DNA from: Streptomyces flavofungini
Lineage (GTDB): Bacteria; Actinomycetota; Actinomycetes; Streptomycetales; Streptomycetaceae
Assembly (NCBI RefSeq): GCF_030388665.1
Contig: NZ_CP128846.1
Coordinates: 62,001 to 126,000 of the forward strand
Direction of reading: 5' to 3'
Length of the DNA stretch: 64,000 nucleotides
Positions 16,128 through 25,056 of this stretch are shown in pieces (positions within the stretch are counted from its first letter, which is position 1; each line of letters starts with the position of its first letter). Both the position numbers and the translations under genes were made by a program. The notes below the pieces were generated by a model. It was not told where the DNA came from, did no database searches, and saw nothing but the letters and a program-made list of their open reading frames with translations.

Positions 16128-16892
16128 ATGCGTGAGTTCTTCATGGCGGGTGGACGGAAGCTGTCGTATCTGGACTTCGGCGGTCCGGGCAGGCCGCTCA
16201 TTGCCCTGCACGGGCACTACAACGAAGCAGCGGCGTTCGCGTCGCTCGCGGGGGTCTTGGCGCCGAGGTGGCGGGTGCTCGCGCTGGACCAGCGCGGGCA
16301 TGGAGAGTCCGACCGTGCCCCCAGGTACGAGCGCGACGACTACATAGGCGATGTCGACGCCTTCCACCAGCATCTCGGAGTTGGCCCCGTGGCGGTGCTG
16401 GGGCACTCGCTGGGCGGGGTGAACGCCTACCAGTTCGCGGCCCGGCACCCCGACAAGGTCAGCAAGCTGATCGTGGAGGACATCGGCGCGGTCGTCGACT
16501 GCGACTGGTCGTTCACCACGAGACTGCCCTCTCCCGCGCCGTCCCGAGAGGCACTGATCACGGCTCTGGGTGCGGCGGCGCCGTATCTGGAGTGCTCGTT
16601 CCGGCAGAGGAGCCAGGGCTGGGGTTTCTCGTTCGGCATCGACGACACCGTGGCGTCCCAGAAGGCGCTCAACGGGGACCACTGGGGCGACTGGACAGCG
16701 GTGTCCTGCCCCACCCTGCTGATCCGCGGGACCCGCAGTGACGAGTTGGCGGACGATCACGCCCGGGACATGGTCGCCCGCCGCGACGGACAGGCCCGCC
16801 TGGTCGAGTTGGCGGCCGGTCACGTCGTGCACCACGATGCGCCCGAGCAGTTCGCCGACGCGGTCACCACGTTTCTGTCCGACCCCTGCTGA
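16128..16892 (+). CDS. Alpha/beta hydrolase
   Basis: 254 residues from the ATG at 16128, with AGGA eight bases upstream (ATG 16110 and TTG 16098 are alternatives). The motifs are LIALHGHYNEAAAF (oxyanion region), LALDQRGHGESD, nucleophile GHSLGGVNAYQFA, acid around RSDELADD, and His in AAGHVVHHDAPEQFA. This is the common proline-iminopeptidase/esterase-like class. No partner gene is adjacent. Confidence 0.86.
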   Translation: MREFFMAGGRKLSYLDFGGPGRPLIALHGHYNEAAAFASLAGVLAPRWRVLALDQRGHGESDRAPRYERDDYIGDVDAFHQHLGVGPVAVLGHSLGGVNAYQFAARHPDKVSKLIVEDIGAVVDCDWSFTTRLPSPAPSREALITALGAAAPYLECSFRQRSQGWGFSFGIDDTVASQKALNGDHWGDWTAVSCPTLLIRGTRSDELADDHARDMVARRDGQARLVELAAGHVVHHDAPEQFADAVTTFLSDPC

Positions 16893-17439
16893 GCGGGGAA
16901 GCTCAGGCTGCCGAGCGGTATCTCCTCTGGTCAGGGCCCGAAGACCATGCGCATGGTCACGCCGCGGCGCCTGGCCTCGGTCCAGGTAGGTCTGGGCGAG
17001 AGCCCTGCCCATGGCGCCCGTGCCGCCGGTGCTGGCGTAGGCCTTCAACGTCGTACCCCCTGCTCGTTCTCTCGCATCGCAGGAACCGGGCCGCGATCTT
17101 CTCCGGGATGACGCCGTACGGTGCCAGTTCCGAGAGGGCGACGCGCGACTCCCTGAGGTGCTCCCCGTAGGTCTCGCCGAGGTGTCTGATGGCCAGTTCG
17201 TCCATGCGCTCAGGGCTGTGACCTTCGAGTCCGCGCCGCGCACGGTGATGTTGAGACGGAGGCCAGGCACTTGCCGCGCCGTCGCCGTACGCCCGTCAGC
17301 CGGGTGGTGCGCGGTCGGCGAGCCGCAAGCTGCGCCCTCGCAGCAGGACAGCGTCGCGACCGGAACGCCTGGTCCGACTCGCCCCACCCTCCTGCGCGGC
17401 CCTTCGCCGCCCCTCCCGGCCGTGCCGGACATTCCGCCG
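16893..17439. other. 547-base region with degraded coding text
   Basis: No intact gene. On the minus strand, one frame reads TLKAYASTGGTGAMGRALAQ (17020-17080), like a Rossmann nucleotide-binding start of an SDR. Another reads DELAIRHLGETYGEHL before ALSELAPYGVIPEKIAAR (17090-17205). The frame changes and stops suggest remnants of one or two dead genes. Confidence 0.35.
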
Positions 17440-17488
17440 TTGACAGAGCAGGCTAATGCCATTAGCTTTTAGCTAACTTCATTAGCCT
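17440..17488 (+). promoter_or_regulatory. Promoter overlapped by a nested palindromic TetR-type operator
   Basis: A -35 TTGACA at 17440-17445 is followed after 17 bases by TAGCTT (17463-17468). The -10 lies inside an inner palindrome TTAGCT-TTT-AGCTAA (17462-17476), itself inside outer arms GGCTAATG (17451-17458) and CATTAGCC (17481-17488). Binding here would block the hydrolase-TetR operon, so autorepression by the TetR product is likely. Confidence 0.75.
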
Positions 17489-17503
17489 GGGCGAGGGGAT
17501 GTC

Positions 17504-18340
17504 ATGAGCGAGTACCTGGCGGTCGACGGCGGCACGATCGCCTACGAGGTGGAGGGGTCCGGCCCACTCATCGTTCTCGCGCACGGCATCGGCGACAGTC
17601 GCGCCGCGTACCGTGCCGTGATCCCGCGGCTGGTAGCCGCGGGCTACCGAGTCGCCGCGGTCGACCTGCGTGGCTGTGGCGAGTCCAGCGTCGACTGGTC
17701 CGCCTGGGATCGCACCGCCATCGCCGGGGACCTGCTCGCCGTGATCCGCCACCTGGGCGGCACGGCCGTGCTCGTCGGCCACTCGATCTCCGGCGGCGCC
17801 GCCACCATCGCAGCGGCACAGGAGCCCTCGCTGATCACCAAGGTCGTCGAGTTGGCGCCGTTCACCCGCAAGCAGTCGATCCGCTTCGGCGACCTGCGGG
17901 GCAAGCGATTCCGGCGGGGCATGCTGCGGCTGCTCGGCACGGTCACGTTCGGCAGCCTGCCGCTGTGGCGCTCCTACCTCGACGTGGCCTACCCCGGCGT
18001 GAAGCCGGCCCACTGGGCCGAGCGGCTCGGCCGCATCAGCGCCCTGCTGCGGGAGCCGGGGCGGATGAAGGCGGTGCAGAGCATGGGCCGCAGCGCCCCG
18101 ACCGACGCCGGAGCGCAACTCGACAGCGTCCGCTGCCCGGTCCTGGTCGTCATGGGCACGCTCGACCCCGACTGGGCCGACCCGCACGCCGAGGGATCGG
18201 CGATCGTTGACGCCCTGCCGGCCGGCCTCGGTTCCCTCGAGATGATCGAGGGCGCTGGGCACTACCCGCATGACCAGTTCCCCGACCAGGTGGTCTCGCT
18301 CATGCTCGGCTTCCTTCGCTCGGGCGCCGCTCGTGCCTAG
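17504..18340 (+). CDS. Alpha/beta hydrolase
   Basis: 278 residues from ATG 17504 after GAGGGG. The motifs are LIVLAHGIGDSRAAYRAV, VDLRGCGESS, nucleophile GHSISGGAATIAA, acid at GTLDPDWADP and His at GAGHYPHDQFPDQV. Its stop overlaps the TetR start by eight bases, and the promoter sits in a palindromic operator, so expression is probably induced by a ligand that may also be its substrate. Confidence 0.88.
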   Translation: MSEYLAVDGGTIAYEVEGSGPLIVLAHGIGDSRAAYRAVIPRLVAAGYRVAAVDLRGCGESSVDWSAWDRTAIAGDLLAVIRHLGGTAVLVGHSISGGAATIAAAQEPSLITKVVELAPFTRKQSIRFGDLRGKRFRRGMLRLLGTVTFGSLPLWRSYLDVAYPGVKPAHWAERLGRISALLREPGRMKAVQSMGRSAPTDAGAQLDSVRCPVLVVMGTLDPDWADPHAEGSAIVDALPAGLGSLEMIEGAGHYPHDQFPDQVVSLMLGFLRSGAARA

Positions 18341-18962
18341 GGCCGGCCTGAATCCGGCGGCCGTGGTCGCGGCCGGTGCCGCCCTCGCCGACGAGGTGGG
18401 CCTCGCCAACCTGACGATGGGTCTGCTGGCCGAGCGGGTGGGCGTGCGCACCCCGTCCCTGTACAAGCACGTGGGCGGCCAGGAAGACCTCAACCGGCGC
18501 ATTGCCGCCCTGGCGTTGAACGAGGCCGCCGACGCGGTCGGCGGCGCAGTCCAGGGGTACGCGGGCCGGGACGCCCTGGCGGCCGCGGCGGGCGCCTTCC
18601 GTACCTTCATCCTCCAACATCCGGGCCGGTACGCCGCGACGATCGGCGTGGAGCCGCACGGACCGGACGATCCGCTGGCCGCCGCGGGTCAGCGGCTGCT
18701 CGGCGCGTTCACGGCAGTCCTGCGCGGCTACCGGATCCCCGAGCCCGACGAGGATCACGCCCTGCGCATGCTCCGCAGCCTCTGCCACGGCTTCGCCACC
18801 TTGCAGGTGGCGAACGCCTTCCAGTGGAGCGCTGACATCGACAAGAGCTTCGAGTGGCTCATCGCCTTCACCGACCGGGGCCTGCGCGCGCTTTCTCGCC
18901 CGAGTCCCTACGAGGCACCTTCGGGATCCTCGCTGTCGCCTTCCTTCCGGTCACCGGAATGA
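18333..18962 (+). CDS. TetR-family regulator with TetR_C WHG-type domain
   Basis: 209 residues from a GTG at 18333 that overlaps the hydrolase stop. The helix-turn-helix is at VGLANLTMGLLAERVGVRTP followed by SLYKHVGGQEDL. The C-terminal domain has the tryptophan/His-rich WHG type features (HGFATLQVANAFQW). It is translationally coupled to the hydrolase and is the obvious candidate for the operator at 17451-17488. Confidence 0.86.
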   Translation: MPRAGLNPAAVVAAGAALADEVGLANLTMGLLAERVGVRTPSLYKHVGGQEDLNRRIAALALNEAADAVGGAVQGYAGRDALAAAAGAFRTFILQHPGRYAATIGVEPHGPDDPLAAAGQRLLGAFTAVLRGYRIPEPDEDHALRMLRSLCHGFATLQVANAFQWSADIDKSFEWLIAFTDRGLRALSRPSPYEAPSGSSLSPSFRSPE

Positions 18963-19134
18963 GGGTGTTCACGACCGCCGAGTGATCAGGCTCTTGGCGG
19001 GTCGCGTGGAGGTTCTGGTGGGAGGGACTCCCCCGCGTCCGGTACGCCACCGAGCAGCCCGCCCCCGGATGCCTGCGTTCGCTCCCGCACCTCTGAGCCC
19101 GTCAGTTCGACAGAGCAGCCGTGAACGGCGCGCG

Positions 19135-19843
19135 GTGAGCCGCCAGCCACTCCTGGAGCCGGTCCCCACGCTGCCAACCACCGCGCTCCGACAGCGCCTG
19201 GACGCAGACGGGATCACCGTCGGCCAACTGAACGTCGCTCTCGCCGGATCGGGCCCGGCCGTACTGCTGCTGCACGGTCCCCCGCACACCTGGGAGCTGT
19301 GGACGGACGTCATGTCCGACCTGTCCGACCGCCACCGCGTCATCGCGCCGGAGCTGCGCGGGTTCGGCGCGAGCAGCCGGGCCGCCTCCGGGTTCGACGC
19401 GGGCGCCCTGGCCGAGGACGCCGCGGCGCTGCTCAGCGCGCTCGGCGTGTCCTCGGCCGTCGTGGTGGCCATCGACGCGGGTACCGCGCCGGCCCTCCTC
19501 CTCGCCCTGCGTCGCCCCGGTCTCGTCCGGCGCCTGGTCGTCGTGGAATGCCTTCTGGGCACGCTGCCCGGCGCCGAGGACTTCCTCGCCGACGGGCCGC
19601 CGTGGTGGTTCGGCTTCCATTCCGCCGCGCCCGGCCTCGCCGAGACCGTGCTGGAGGGCCACGAGGCCGCCTGCGTCGACTGGTTCCTGCGGGCGCCGGC
19701 ACGCTCGGCGACGGGGTGCGCCCCGCCCTCCGGGACGCCTTCGTCCGCGCATACCCAGGCCGCCAGGCATTGAGCCGCGCGTTCTCGTACTACCGGGCGC
19801 TGCCCGAGAGCACGGCCCAGATCGAGCAGGCGGCCGCCACCGA
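19135..19843 (+). pseudogene. Frameshifted alpha/beta hydrolase (epoxide hydrolase-like)
   Basis: From GTG 19135 the frame encodes a hydrolase N-terminus: VLLLHGPPHTWELWTDVM, RGFGASSRAASGF and the nucleophile elbow VVVAIDAGTAPA (Asp in place of Ser, as in epoxide hydrolases). Near 19695 the reading switches: the original frame runs into CAPPSGTPSSAHTQAARH and stops at 19773. The family text continues in another frame (RPALRDAFVRAYPGRQALS, FSYYRALPESTAQIEQAAA). After that it runs into an unrelated fragment of an ECF gene. The last ~80 residues are missing, so the gene is dead. Confidence 0.7.
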
Positions 19844-19887
19844 CCGGCATCACCGGCTCGTACGCGAGCGCGTACGGAAAGGTCCAC
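19843..19887 (-). pseudogene. 5' fragment of an ECF sigma factor gene
   Basis: On the minus strand a GTG at 19887 begins VDLSVRARVRAGDAG, almost the same as VDLSLRARIRAGDAQ of the ECF gene at 6044. The DNA match is about 95% over 42 bases. The match ends where the broken hydrolase begins. This marks a recombination junction between an ECF gene start and the hydrolase. Confidence 0.65.
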
Positions 19888-20039
19888 GCCGCCTCCCGCC
19901 CGCCTCCGAACCGGGGCTCGGCCCAGCCGGCCGACTGAGTTTCGGCCCCGCCCGAAAGGCCTCGTGACGGCCCCTGCGACCGCCATAGCGTCGGATCTGC
20001 CGGTCCAAGAGGGCCGGCCACCGAACAAGGGGGAAGAAC

Positions 20040-20513
20040 ATGACTGTGTCCACACAGCCCGTGCTCAAGCACGCCAGGACCGCGGCCACAGTGGTGGCGA
20101 TCGGGACCGCCGCCACCCTGATGGGCCCGGCCCCCTCTGCGAGCGCGGCACCCCCGACGAGCGCGGGTGACAGGTGCCGTCCGCCCCTGTGCTCGCAGAC
20201 CTGGAACGACAGCGGGAAGGGCTTCTACGCCCTGAAGAACTGGTGCCTGAACGGCGGGACCACGGGCACTGCCACCATCAAGAAGCCGACCTGCAACAAC
20301 CAGAAGAGGAACTGGCTCAAGCCCGGGGAGCGGACCCGGGGCACTCAGGACTGGGACGTCTTCCAGGTGAAGAAGGGGCGGTGCTTCAAGGTCGACTTCG
20401 AGCTCACCCCGGGCCGCGACTTCTCGAAGAAGTACAACCGCAAGAACAAGAAGACCGTCTACGTCAAGGTCGCCAACAACGCCTTCGCCAAGGTCCGCAG
20501 CTCCACGTGCTGA
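20040..20513 (+). CDS. Secreted small protein, six cysteines
   Basis: 157 residues. The signal peptide (ATVVAIGTAATLMGPAPSASA, with cleavage after ASA) leads to a mature ~115-residue basic domain with six or more cysteines (DRCRPPLCSQTW, WCLNGG, PTCNNQ, GRCFKVDF, RSSTC). It likely forms disulphide bonds outside the cell. The last 30 residues are Lys-rich (KKYNRKNKKTVYVKV). GGGGGAAGAAC precedes the start. No known function. Confidence 0.8.
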   Translation: MTVSTQPVLKHARTAATVVAIGTAATLMGPAPSASAAPPTSAGDRCRPPLCSQTWNDSGKGFYALKNWCLNGGTTGTATIKKPTCNNQKRNWLKPGERTRGTQDWDVFQVKKGRCFKVDFELTPGRDFSKKYNRKNKKTVYVKVANNAFAKVRSSTC

Positions 20514-20619
20514 TCCGGCGCGGAGCACCGCACCAGGCACGCGGGCCATCGGCCCGCGATGCCTGCGCGGAGAGTCCTTCCGGGTCCTGAACGCCAGCGT
20601 CCCGTGCGAGCGGCCCGGC

Positions 20620-20631
20620 TATATTTTCTGC
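20620..20631 (+). promoter_or_regulatory. Putative -10 for a leaderless kinase mRNA
   Basis: TATATT at 20620-20625 ends seven bases before the GTG start at 20632, with no ribosome binding site. Confidence 0.5.
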
Positions 20632-21651
20632 GTGGATGACGATCACGGGCAACTTCTCGCGGGCCGCTACCGGTTGCACCGGCTGCTCGGCCAGGGCGGC
20701 ATGGGCGCTGTCTGGCAGGCCCACGATGAGCAGTTGGGGCGGGACGTCGCTGTCAAGGAGTTGCAGTTGCCCGGACATCTGGGCGAGGCCGAGCGGCGGA
20801 ACTGGATCGCCCGTCTCGATCGCGAGGCCCGTGCCGCCGCACGGCTGAAGCATCCGGGGATCATCACCGTTCATGACCGGATATCCGGCCCTGATGGACG
20901 GCCCTGGATCGTCATGGAGTTGGTGGACGGCGGGTCCCTGGCCGTCCTCGTCGAGGCACAGGGCGGGCTCACGCCCCAGCGGGCCGCCGCCATCGGGATG
21001 CAAGTGGCGGCCGCGCTCGGTGCCGCACACCGGATGGGGATCACGCACCGGGACATCAAGCCCGCCAACATCCTCCTCGAGGACGACCGGGTCGTCCTGA
21101 CCGACTTCGGGATCGCCGCCCTCGAGGGAGACGCCACCCTCACCGCCACCGGCATGATCATGGGTACGCCCGCGTTCATGGCGCCCGAACAGGTCCGGGG
21201 CCTGCCCGCGACGGCCGAGTCCGACCTCTGGTCCCTGGGCGCGACGCTGTACGCCGCCGTGGAAGGCCACCCTCCGTTCGCCGGGACGGCCCCGAGCGCG
21301 GTCCTGGTCGCCGTCGCGACGGAGCGGCCGATTCCGGCCGTACGGGCCGGGGTGCTCGGCCCCGTGCTCGACGGGTTGCTGCACAAGGATCCAGCGGCGC
21401 GCCTGACCATCGACCAGCTGGAGGCCCGGCTGAAGGGTATCGCCGCGCCAACTGACGTCCAGGCGGCCCCCGTTGCGTCCCCACCTCCCACCATGCCGGC
21501 GTGGAGCCCCGCCGTGGGAAAGGCCGCGGCGCGACCCACCGTCAGGCCCAAGCCCGCACCGCGTCGGCGTATCTCTCCGTGGGCCAAGCTGGGCGTGACG
21601 ATGCTGGTGATCACGCTGATCACGTATGCCGGATACTTCCTCGACAAATAG
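20632..21651 (+). CDS. Membrane-anchored Ser/Thr protein kinase (PknB-like)
   Basis: 339 residues. The kinase domain (residues ~10-270) shows the glycine loop LLGQGGMGAVWQA, the VAVKEL lysine, catalytic THRDIKPANILL, DFG (LTDFGIAALEG) and the activation segment MGTPAFMAPEQV. A Pro-rich linker leads to one C-terminal transmembrane helix (LGVTMLVITLITYAGYFL) with only three residues after it, so there is no extracellular sensor domain. It phosphorylates unknown targets. It is adjacent to a secreted protein and a hydrolase. Confidence 0.93.
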   Translation: MDDDHGQLLAGRYRLHRLLGQGGMGAVWQAHDEQLGRDVAVKELQLPGHLGEAERRNWIARLDREARAAARLKHPGIITVHDRISGPDGRPWIVMELVDGGSLAVLVEAQGGLTPQRAAAIGMQVAAALGAAHRMGITHRDIKPANILLEDDRVVLTDFGIAALEGDATLTATGMIMGTPAFMAPEQVRGLPATAESDLWSLGATLYAAVEGHPPFAGTAPSAVLVAVATERPIPAVRAGVLGPVLDGLLHKDPAARLTIDQLEARLKGIAAPTDVQAAPVASPPPTMPAWSPAVGKAAARPTVRPKPAPRRRISPWAKLGVTMLVITLITYAGYFLDK

Positions 21652-21751
21652 CCGACGACAACAGCGTCTGCGAAGCCAGCCGGACTGTGACCGACGCCCT
21701 GGCCCTCCCCGCGGGACTCTCCCGGCCAAGTGTCGCTGGTAGGTGGTGAGA

Positions 21752-21868
21752 GTGAGTACCGGCAGGGCGACGGTGGCCGCAGTCGTCGCCGCAGGAGCAG
21801 CGGTCGCCGCGCCGATGAGTTTCCGGGACGGAGCCGGTCTGCATGGGTATGGACACTCACACACTTGA
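21752..21868 (+). other. Possible 38-codon leader ORF overlapping the next gene
   Basis: A GTG start preceded by GGTAGGTGG opens a frame (ATVAAVVAAGAAVAAPMSF) with signal-peptide-like hydrophobicity that ends 26 bases into the hydrolase gene. It may be a remnant of a secreted-protein gene or a short leader peptide. Confidence 0.3.
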
Positions 21869-22718
21869 GACAGCCGGCGCGGACCTTGTCTATGACGTGC
21901 GCGGGCCGCTGCCGACCGCAGATGGGCGCCCGCCGCTGCTCATGATCGGGCAGCCCATGGACGCCTCCGGGTTCGCCGCGCTCGCCGCGCGTTTTCCCGA
22001 GCGGACCGTGGTCACCTACGACCCGCGCGGGCTCGGTCGCAGCACTCGCAAGGACGGGCGGGTCGAGTACACGCCGCAGACCCAGGCCGACGACGTGCAC
22101 GCCGTCATCGAGGCGCTCGGGGCCGGGCCGGTCGAGATGTTCGCCAGCAGTGGCGGTGCGGTCACCGCGCTCGCGCTCGTGGCGAAGTATCCCGCGGACG
22201 TGACCACGCTGGTCGCGCACGAGCCGCCGCTCATCACCCTCACGCCGGACGGCCCGGCTGCCGTGCGGGCGCGGGCCGGAGTCCGGGAGGCGTACGAGAA
22301 GCGGGGATGGGGAGCCGGGATGGCGGCGTTCGTGGCCATGGCCTCGTGGGAGGGAGAGTTCACCGAGGCGTACTTCGCGCAGCCCGAGGCCGATCCCGCC
22401 GCGTTCGGGATGCCCACGGAGGACGACGGCTCACGTGACGATCCGCTGCTGTCCGACCGGTCATGGGCGGTCAGCAGCTACCGGCCGGAGGTCGAAGCGA
22501 TCACCGCCGCGCCGACCCGCGTCGTGATCGCTGTGGGCGAGGAGTCCGAGAACGTGCAGACGGGACGCACCTCCGTCGCGACGGCCGAACTGCTCGGGCA
22601 GCGGGTCGCCGTGTTCCCGAGCCATCACGGCGGGTTCTGCGACGGGGAGTTCGGATATCCGGGGAAGCCGGACGAGTTCGCGCACCGGCTGCGCCAGGTC
22701 CTCGACGGCGCCTCGTGA
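21843..22718 (+). CDS. Alpha/beta hydrolase
   Basis: 291 residues from ATG 21843 (ATG 21849 possible). The motifs are LLMIGQPMDASGFAAL, VVTYDPRGLGRS, nucleophile FASSGGAVTALALV (Ser in A-S-S-G-G), and His in HHGGFCDGEFGYPGKPDEFA. This class is common in actinobacteria. A hairpin terminator follows before a convergent SDR gene. Confidence 0.86.
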   Translation: MGMDTHTLETAGADLVYDVRGPLPTADGRPPLLMIGQPMDASGFAALAARFPERTVVTYDPRGLGRSTRKDGRVEYTPQTQADDVHAVIEALGAGPVEMFASSGGAVTALALVAKYPADVTTLVAHEPPLITLTPDGPAAVRARAGVREAYEKRGWGAGMAAFVAMASWEGEFTEAYFAQPEADPAAFGMPTEDDGSRDDPLLSDRSWAVSSYRPEVEAITAAPTRVVIAVGEESENVQTGRTSVATAELLGQRVAVFPSHHGGFCDGEFGYPGKPDEFAHRLRQVLDGAS

Positions 22719-22807
22719 GCCGAGCGCCGGTCGAGCAGTTCCCGACCCCGGGTGCGCCGGACCCGGGCACCAGATGACGCTCCCCCACCAGTGACGTCTC
22801 CGTGAGG

Positions 22808-22838
22808 GGGCTCCCGGTCCCCCGAGGGACGGGAGCCC
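22808..22838. terminator. Hairpin between convergent genes
   Basis: Arms GGGCTCCCGGTCCC and GGGACGGGAGCCC pair with one bulged G and a 4-base loop. It can terminate from both sides. Confidence 0.55.
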
Positions 22839-22891
22839 TCGCTGCGGAAGGCTCCAGCACCTGCGAGTGAACGGGCCCGGCCGACCGTACG

Positions 22892-23707
22892 CTAGCGGTG
22901 CGCGGTGCGCGCCTCGATCCGGTGGTCGAAGGCGGCACCGCCCACACCGACCGTGGTCACCCCGCCGTCGACGGTCAGGACGGCCCCGTTGACGTAGGAC
23001 GCGGCGGGCGACAACAGCCAGTCGATCGCCTCGGCCACCTCTTCAGGTTCCCCCGGCCGTCCCGCCGGATTCAGCCGGTTCGCTTCCTCGTACGCCGCCT
23101 CGACGCCGCCCGCCAGCCCCGCCTCCGACGCGAACCGCGCCATCCGCTGGTCGGCCATCTCCGTACGCACCCAGCCCGGGCACACCGTGTTGGCGCGCAG
23201 ACCCCGGGGTCCGTAGTCGACGGCCAGGGAGTTGCAGAGGTGGAGCAGAGCCGCCTTGGACGTCGCGTAGGCGGCGTTGCCGACGCTGTTGCGGAGAGCT
23301 GCGACCGAGGCGACGGCGACCACCGCGCCGCGGGCCTCCAGGAGATGCGGCAGCGCGGCACGCAGCAGCAGGAACGGGCCGGTGAGGTTGGTCCGCATGA
23401 GTTCTTCCCAGTCCTCGACCTCGGTGTCACCGACCGCGCCGCCCCGCCCGATGCCGGCGTTGAGGACCACACCGTCGAGCCTCCCGTAGGCCGTCACCGT
23501 CGTCTCGACGAGTTCGCGCACGGCCTCGGGGTCAGCGGCGTCGGAAGGATGGGCCAGCGCTCCGCTCTCCTCGGCCACCCGGCGCAGTGGCTCGGGTCGC
23601 CGCCCGGAGATCACGACCTGGTGCCCCGCCGCGCGCAGCAGCCGGGCAGTGGCGGCCCCGATCCCCGATCCCCCGCCCGTCACCAGGACAACACGCTGTT
23701 CCGACAT
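22892..23707 (-). CDS. SDR family oxidoreductase
   Basis: 271 residues from ATG 23707 with GGAGG upstream. The dinucleotide-binding motif is VTGGGSGIG. NAG appears at VVLNAGIG, the active-site Ser at AVASVAALRNSVGNAAYATSK (Y-x3-K), and PG at CPGWVRTEM. The C-terminus ends in DGGVTTVG, usual for classical SDRs. No pathway partner is seen, so the substrate is unknown. Confidence 0.9.
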   Translation of the reverse strand: MSEQRVVLVTGGGSGIGAATARLLRAAGHQVVISGRRPEPLRRVAEESGALAHPSDAADPEAVRELVETTVTAYGRLDGVVLNAGIGRGGAVGDTEVEDWEELMRTNLTGPFLLLRAALPHLLEARGAVVAVASVAALRNSVGNAAYATSKAALLHLCNSLAVDYGPRGLRANTVCPGWVRTEMADQRMARFASEAGLAGGVEAAYEEANRLNPAGRPGEPEEVAEAIDWLLSPAASYVNGAVLTVDGGVTTVGVGGAAFDHRIEARTAHR

Positions 23708-23842
23708 GCTCGTTCGCCTCCGCAGATGGTCAGCTTCCGGTTCTGGTCCGTCGTGATCATAAGAAGCGGCAGCATCACCTCGCCGCACCCGTGCCTGTCC
23801 GGCGCACGCGGTTGTCGATGATGCGGCTGGCCAGGCCGCGGC

Positions 23843-24814
23843 CTACGGCTGGGGCGTTTTCGGCTTCGGTACGAGGGCGCGGATCCCGTCCGCCGCCAGC
23901 TGCGCGGCCCGGTCCGCGTCGCCGCCGACCAGCCGGGTACGGGTGAGCGCGAAGGACAGGCCGCGCTCACGGTCGGCGAAAGCGATGCTGCCGCCGTTGC
24001 CGTGGTGTCCGAAGGCCGTCCGCTCGCCGCCCGTCTCGGGCAGGCCGAGGAAGTAGCCGAGGCCCTTGGCGAACCGGCCCAGGAGCATCTGGTCCTTGCC
24101 CTCGAACGCGGTGGCCTGCTCCGGGCGTTGCGGGGAGATCAGGCGTACGCCGTCGACCTCGCCCAGGAGCGCCGCGTACATCCGTGCGGCGGCGCGGGCG
24201 GTCGTGGTGCCGCCCGCCGGGATGTCGGCGAGCAGGTGGTCGCGGTCGTTGGCCAGGTCGGCGGTGGTCCACACGCTGCGGTTGGGTACGACGAGACGGC
24301 GGAAGGGCACGGACGGGGGCAGGTCTGCCAGCCATGCCGCCCAGTTGCCCTCCATCAGCCGTGCGACGCGGGGCAGGTCCGCTTCGGGGATGCCGAAGTG
24401 CGGTTCGTCCGCGACACCGAGCGGCTCCGTCACGTACGTGCGCAGTGCCTGGGCGGGAGTGAGGCCGGTGATGCGGTGTACCGGCTCGCCGAGGATCCGG
24501 CCGAAGGTCCAGCCGTGGTAGCCGGTGTCCGAACCCGGCTCCCACAACGGCTTCTCGTCCGCGACGAGGGCGCACATCGTGTCCCGGTCGCACAGCTCGG
24601 CCGGGGTGATGCCGGGTGGGAGCTGTGGGATGCCGATGCGGTGGGTCAGGGCGTCGCGGACGGTGGCCCGGTGTTTGCCGTGGGCGGCGAACTCGGGCCG
24701 GTAGTGGGCGATCGGGGTGTCGTAGTCGATCAGGCCGCGCTCGACGAGCACGTGCACGAGGGTGGCCATGAAGCCCTTGCCGGTGGAGGAGCTGTGGATC
24801 AGCGTGCCGGGCAT
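23843..24814 (-). pseudogene. Serine beta-lactamase-like hydrolase, apparently 5'-truncated
   Basis: 323 residues from the only available ATG (24814). The first active-site motif S-x-x-K (SSSTGKG) lies at residues ~8-14, whereas family members (EstB/serine hydrolases) usually have 50 or more residues before it. Upstream the frame is open for ~55 codons (RAAAERLTGIARPALAAT) but lacks a start and hits a stop. The rest is intact: GYHGWTFGRILG, YVTEPLGV, and a C-terminal HHGNGGSIAFAD motif in place of K-T-G. The truncated N-terminus may make it inactive. Confidence 0.6.
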
Positions 24815-25056
24815 GAGCGGGACCGGAACGGCCGGAGGAGTCGGAGGAGTCGCCGCGAGTGCGGGCCGCGCGATGCCGGTGAGGCGTTCGGCGGCGGCCC
24901 GGACAGGCGTCGGCCGCCAGCGAGAAAAGTGCAGCGATCAGGGCGATGAGTGACATGCCATCAGCACTCACGATGCCTACGTTGGGTCCATCGCACGCAT
25001 GCCGCTCTGGCGCCGCGGACGCCTCAGCGACCCCTTTTCCTCCTCGGGAGCGTCCA

